Source: Annona cherimola (Eukaryota; Streptophyta; Magnoliopsida; Magnoliales; Annonaceae). From it: a DNA stretch of 64,000 nucleotides. Shown here one piece after another: positions 59,701 through 64,000 of this stretch; the first letter of the stretch is position 1; each line of letters starts with the position of its first letter. Under the pieces are notes generated by a model. That model had not been told where the DNA came from. It searched no databases and saw nothing but the letters and a program-made list of their open reading frames with translations. The stretch is from NCBI GenBank assembly GCA_030490835.1, contig CM059972.1, forward strand, positions 58,881,563 to 58,945,562. Reading direction: 5' to 3'. The position numbers and the translations under genes are program-made.

Positions 59701-60060
59701 GATGGAGTTCAAATTTGCAGTTCTTTTCTAATGAAAAGCATGTGCTTGCTTCTAGTAAGATTATTCACTTCATGATTCATGTTCCAGAGAATCTCAGACA
59801 ATAATTTATTAAAATTCACTAGAAGAAATATATTGATTATTATCCCAAAATAGCAGTTACATGTAAAAAAGGAAGATTCCCTATCGCAAACAGTACTATA
59901 AATGACGTGTAATCGGAACAGGCAAACAATCTGCAAGCACCTGTCCGAATCTTATCTTACTTTACTTTATCTTTTCTCTATGCACTTTAGTTTATTTAAA
60001 GATAAGAATAACAGTATGCCATGTAGCATTACCTATAGTTGTAAAATTTTATTTCTTGCA

Positions 60061-60070
60061 TATAAATATG
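60061..60070 (+). promoter_or_regulatory. TATA box of the viral pregenomic-type promoter (candidate)
   Basis: TATAAATATG is followed by AGAACTCTTCATTG, and the left arm has the same block (minus strand, 47613-47604, TATAAATATGAGAACTC). A TGACGTG word lies upstream at about 59904. Position after the coding part and before a leader fits a caulimovirid promoter. Confidence 0.5.
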
Positions 60071-60603
60071 AGAACTCTTCATTGAAAAGGGGAGCATCGA
60101 TATGAGAAGTTCTCCCTATTAGAAGTAAGTAAGCCCAAACTTTTACTTGTGTTCCTTTTACTTGGATCCAAATTCTCCAAACTCTCTCCACATCCAACCT
60201 CCAAGTAAGATGCTAATCCAAAACAACGCAGCCAACATAGTGGACAAGTGATCGTGATAAGGATTATTCGTGATCAAGTAAATACTTATATTCTTTTTCT
60301 TTTAGATGTTACATTCTTTAAGGACTTGGGAAATGAAATGTTGGGTCCAGTATTAAAGAAACTAAAATCAGAAAATAAAATATTTTAAGTAATTAAAGAG
60401 TACAAAATGGTAATATCTACAAGATTATAGTAGAAATCAGAAAAGTTTTATAAAAAATATCAAAAAAGCATAGCCAAAGAAGAGTAAAAAGAAATAGACG
60501 AGGTACTTGAAAAAGAAAAAAATTTGAAGAAGAATTTAAGAGAGCTCCACGAAGAGTTCAAAAACATCAATAGAAATTTTGAGACTTGGAGGTTGGACAC
60601 AAA
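60071..60603 (+). other. Leader-like part of the viral relic
   Basis: It contains GAGAAGTTCTC and TAAGTAAG, a possible splice acceptor TTTTCTTTTAG at about 60307, and a lysine- and glutamate-rich frame to 60590. The left arm has matching sequence on both sides of the solo LTR (47205-47570 and 44361-44642). No clear tRNA primer site is seen. Confidence 0.45.
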
Positions 60604-60895
60604 GGGTGTGTTTGGTTTGACACAAAAAAATGTCAACCAAAACTTTTCAATCTAAAACTTTTTACTCTCCATAACTATTTTATTTTATAATTATTTTTTC
60701 ACATTTTTCTGTACAAACAATCCTACTTTTCAATCATTTTCATACAATTATCCATACAACTAAGCTATCTATTTTAACTTTATTCTCTTTATACCTAATT
60801 ATTACTCCTATCATATCACATTAATTTCTATCAACTTGACAGCTTTTACCCGGAAAACTTTTCATCAAAATTTTTTATCTCCAACCAAATACACC
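60604..60895. mobile_element. MITE-like element of about 292 bp with GGGTGTGTTTGG ends
   Basis: It begins GGGTGTGTTTGGTT and ends AACCAAATACACC, imperfect terminal inverted repeats. The left viral arm at about 44480 lacks it, giving the empty site TACAAACTCAG. It is related to the element at 21158-21402. The target duplication is at most about 3 bp (AAA). Confidence 0.82.
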
Positions 60896-61000
60896 AAAAC
60901 TCAATAGTTCTTCTTCCATTCCTAAATATTATTTAGGAATAAAATTTATAGATTCTGAATAAATATCTCAAGAAAATATATTTCTTTAAATTCCATGTTT

Positions 61001-62265
61001 CTCTTCTACCCCTCTATGTTTTTGGTATTTGAAAAGTGATATTGGATAATTGTGGATGCAAGATCATTTAAATTATATGCGAAATCGTATTTTGAGTAAA
61101 TTATTGGATTAAGGTCCGCATGGTTCTCCATAAATCCTAGAATGAAATATTATATTAAATTATGATTAAAAAGGATATTTTAATATTAATTGGGTTAGTG
61201 TCATTTTCCTAGTGTAGCAATTTGAAGATAAAAAGTATTGCCATACGAGGATCAAATATTAGCTTATATAACATAAATAGAGCTATTTTTCCTCTTTTTG
61301 ATTTTATATTGTAATTTATATTTACAGTCGTGTATGTTTTGTATGTCATTATTTTCTAATTTTTGAATGAATAAATATTCTTATTTATAATGATTTACTA
61401 TGATGTTAAGTTCATGCTAACATTATGCATTATGATATCATCATATATTGCTTGAAATGTTAGTATATTCATGAGCCATGACTATAGTTGTGGACTTGGA
61501 AAATATTGTTGAACCATCTATGATGACCATTTCCACATCTTGACCAAGGATAAAGATGTGATAGCCAAAGGTGGCATCAGTTCAAAGTCATTTGTCTGAT
61601 CATTGTGGATTTTATAGTTTACAAGTCTGATTTGTCTGACCCTTATGATTAGTTAATATATATGTATATATCAAGAACCTGTCCCTTGGATTGGTGGCTC
61701 TCAATGTAATGGTTGAGACTAGAGTTGTTCGCGTAATGTGGCACAGCGGAGTTGCAGCTGCGCAGTGAGCATAGCAAGGTATCAATTATACCTCTGATTT
61801 GGATAAAGGTGTTTCCTAGTCCAACCATGTTGTGTTAATTTGGCCATTTAAGTTAGGCAAAGTTAGCCACTCATGCTATGTTATATTGACCATCCTGTTA
61901 CATAATAAAGCGGGATTCGAAGGTGAGAAACCGAACTTCCTATTGGATTTGAGACTTTTGCTTGATTAATTTGAGAAAATTACATGTGTATGATACATTG
62001 ATATATTCTTAGGCATAAACATGTACTTCATATGATTTAAAGGCTGAATTGGATTTGTAAATTAATTTTTATTTATTGATCCATATGCATATTATGTACT
62101 CGAATTTTGCCAGTTTATATGTATATACTCTACTTACTGAGTTTGTCCAAACTCACGCTATTTTTTCTTATTTTAGATGGAAAAACCACAGTATAGATCA
62201 CCAAAAGGATGGTAGCTTAGTTGCGACGAGAAAATAGAGATGAAGAACTTATCGCTTATATTTTT
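61001..62265. other. Possible decayed LTR fragment
   Basis: No coding sequence. Near 62130 the word CTTACTGAGTTTG is followed by AAACTCACGC, a small hairpin seen in many plant gypsy LTRs and present as CTTACTGAGTATT...ACTCACCC on the minus strand of the solo LTR (about 44985-45010). Ends cannot be set. Confidence 0.35.
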
Positions 62266-63520
62266 TGTTGATGTCGAGTTATTAACCCAAGAGAGAGAGA
62301 GGTTAATTAGGTTATTAAAAATTTTGTAGCAATTTAAATCTTAACCGCAGATTGAATTAATCCCCTTAAATGAAATAGATAGAGCTAAAGAGAGAAAGAG
62401 AGATAGAGCAAGAAATAAAACACCCATACAAAAGGATATAAGAAATTATAATAGTTTGGGCAACACCCCTATTCTGCTATTCTAAGCACACATTCCTTTG
62501 TGTCTTGAGTTTCACTATCACAATAAGATTACAATTAGAGTCTTTACTCTCTTCTAGATTCTACCTTTATGAGGCCTTTTTACAATAAGCTTGCAAGTAG
62601 TCAATGAGTTTCACTCTAACCGATCACTACTCGTATCACCCCTTAGCTTTGGTCTCCAATACCAAGCCAAGTATCTTAATACAACAAAGAATAAGTAAGT
62701 CAAATGAATCTACTCTTCATAGAATTGCGTAGAACAGTTGAAATGCAATAGCAAACTCTGGAGAGTTGAAGAAGATAAGTGAGTTTGAAGCTCTTGCGGA
62801 AAATTTTGAGAGACTTGCATGGAGATCACTTAATAAAGTCTTAAATGCTTGTAAGTATAAAGGTCAAAGTTCATTCAGTTCACTTGCTAACCCCCATAAC
62901 TCCACTTGACGTCCGTTAAATAGAAATGAGGAAAAATTGAACATCGAAGGATGGGTGGTGTGCATTAGATGCACCAACATTTAAAAATTTATGACTGTTG
63001 TGACTTAAGTTGCATCTGGAGTCGATTTGGGCTATGACTTCATACAAGTCACATACTAGAGTCAACTTGGCTTATGACTTCAGTCTCTTAAATTCTTCTG
63101 GATTTTTTATATTCAGCCTTTACTCTTTGAATTCCACTTGAAGTCGATTTGGTCTTGAAATTTCACTCAATTTACGTGTGAAGTCAACTTGATCTTTGAT
63201 TTTATTATATTTTAAGATTCTAAACCTTGAAATCTTCCTTCTTTAAGTCTTCATCTCTTCAAGTCTTACCTCTAGGTTGACTTCATGTGAGACTTGACCT
63301 AAGTCGTATGTGAAGTTGACTTGAGATTGTGACCTCACTTCTGGTATTTAGAGAAAATTTTCATTTCATCATGTAAGTCTTCAAGTCTTGAGTTATGAGT
63401 TAACTTTGGATTCAACTTCACCTAAGTACTCAATTCTGACTTAATACCCTTAATTGTCTCAAATTGGTTGTTAATCATCAAAACTTGGATAATTCTTGAT
63501 TTGCAATTTGGCTAATTGAG
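62266..63520 (-). repeat. Diverged solo or partial LTR of the Sirevirus-like family
   Basis: It starts TGTTGATGTCGAG and then ATTAACCCAAGAGAG, like the 53931 LTR. It shares TTTGTGTCTTGAGTTTCACT, CTCTTCTAGATTC and GTTAATCATCAAAAC blocks in order, and worn versions of the AAGTCGACTT repeats (63010-63330). No internal region is attached. The right end lies somewhere between 63520 and 63751. Confidence 0.7.
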
Positions 63521-63689
63521 TTCACATTTTGACTCTTTTTTATATAAGCACTTATGTATATAAGTTTTGAATTTGAATATATATGTGCATTAATCATCTT
63601 AGACATATATATAAGACATTTGATCCATTCTAGCACTTGTAATTGTTCTTCTTATTAGTATTGATTCTGGATATTAGCTACTGGGTACC

Positions 63690-64000
63690 CCAATAGCTTA
63701 TGATGACTTTGACTTCGTATTGGGATATTACATTACCAAAAGTCACCAACAATCTTGTTATGATAAACAATTCAAATTGTGAGCAATTGTTCCTTACATA
63801 ACATTTGAAACTACTTCATTCCATGCGGTCATTAGTACCTTGCTTCCTTTCGTGCCAAATGTACAAGGAGGCCATAGTCGGTCCCAATTACCATTTTCAC
63901 TCCAAACATCATCTAACACTAGAAGAAATTTCTTTCCTTTTAATTTTTCTTAAAGGGTACATTACAGTTTGTCGAAACCCATCATGTAACAAACTATAAT
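63690..64000 (-). pseudogene. NB-ARC part of an NB-LRR gene (continues beyond the window)
   Basis: From the window edge the minus strand reads EKLKGKKFLLVLDDVWSENG, the kinase-2 motif with its Trp, typical of CC-NB-LRR proteins. Next come NWDRLWPPCTFGTKGSKVLM (RNBS-B region) and, after a TAA, NLNCLS and QDCW (RNBS-C region). Four stops lie within about 90 codons. NB-ARC domains bind and hydrolyse ATP to switch immune receptors on. The P-loop would lie outside the window. The following GLPL region is missing; the ARC2 part appears at 43390, same strand. Confidence 0.9.

Larger units (their letters stand above)
51109..61000 (+). pseudogene. Endogenous caulimovirid-like relic, right arm of an inverted duplication
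   Basis: Once the copia element (53931-59183) and MITE (60604-60895) are removed, about 4.3 kb remains in the order protease, RT, RNase H, two zinc knuckles, coiled coil, promoter-like site, leader. The RT has the EKFGRQIPELERLGFIRP and VIEYTKLNKSTKDGGYNP type of text that marks Caulimoviridae. Movement protein and a normal capsid region are not found, so the arm is shorter than the 7-8 kb genomes of the family. It is inactive: stops, shifts and insertions occur throughout. Confidence 0.78.

Noticed and set aside
63805..63999. 64-codon plus-strand frame
   Set aside because: It is the complement of the NB-ARC kinase-2 coding stretch on the minus strand.

Overview
The window is nuclear DNA of a flowering plant. 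It is AT-rich and intron-bearing, and full of Ty1-copia and other LTR retrotransposons. It also holds a TRIM, MITE-like elements, a FAR1/MULE-type transposase gene, a CC-NB-LRR-type resistance-gene relic and an endogenous caulimovirid (plant pararetrovirus) relic. I see no intact conventional gene, no rRNA or tRNA gene and no CRISPR. Every recognisable protein-coding region carries stops, frameshifts or insertions. The species cannot be fixed from the sequence.

Layout. 1-1847: AT-rich, with a foldback element. 1853-6898: Sirevirus-like copia element on the minus strand, bounded by an AAGAT target duplication, keeping two LTRs and gag but no pol. 7366-8505: tandem array of about 170-215 bp units. 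8506-13656: AT-rich. 13657-19249: plus-strand copia element with two 0.53-0.55 kb LTRs and a nearly collinear but stop-ridden gag-pol. 22265-31313: one or two degenerate MULE-type genes (FAR1 DNA-binding, MULE transposase and SWIM regions, then a multi-exon gene) with a 437 bp TRIM inside an exon.

32700-64000 appears to be one minus-strand NB-LRR gene blown apart by nested insertions. NB-ARC kinase-2/RNBS-B lies at 63.7-64.0 kb, the ARC2/MHD part at 43.2-43.4 kb and LRRs at 32.7-33.7 kb; a further LRR scrap sits at 20.7-20.85 kb. Between the LRR and MHD parts lies a very old copia element (34.2-43.2 kb), which itself holds a long inverted repeat of about 1.1 kb arms (37.6-40.0 kb). Between the MHD and NB-ARC parts lies a large head-to-head inverted duplication of a caulimovirid-like sequence: left arm 44.36-51.07 kb, 37 bp spacer, right arm 51.11-61.0 kb.

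The viral arms were later hit by a 2.55 kb solo LTR (44648-47199, TSD ATATT), a 5.25 kb pol-only Sirevirus-like element (53931-59183, TSD GCCAT) and a 0.29 kb MITE (60604-60895). The uninterrupted opposite arm supplies the empty site for each. The most notable items are this viral palindrome, the 13-nt self-complementary primer-site candidate in the 13.7 kb copia element, the dispersed NB-LRR gene and the palindromic GTCGAC array in the Sirevirus-like LTRs.
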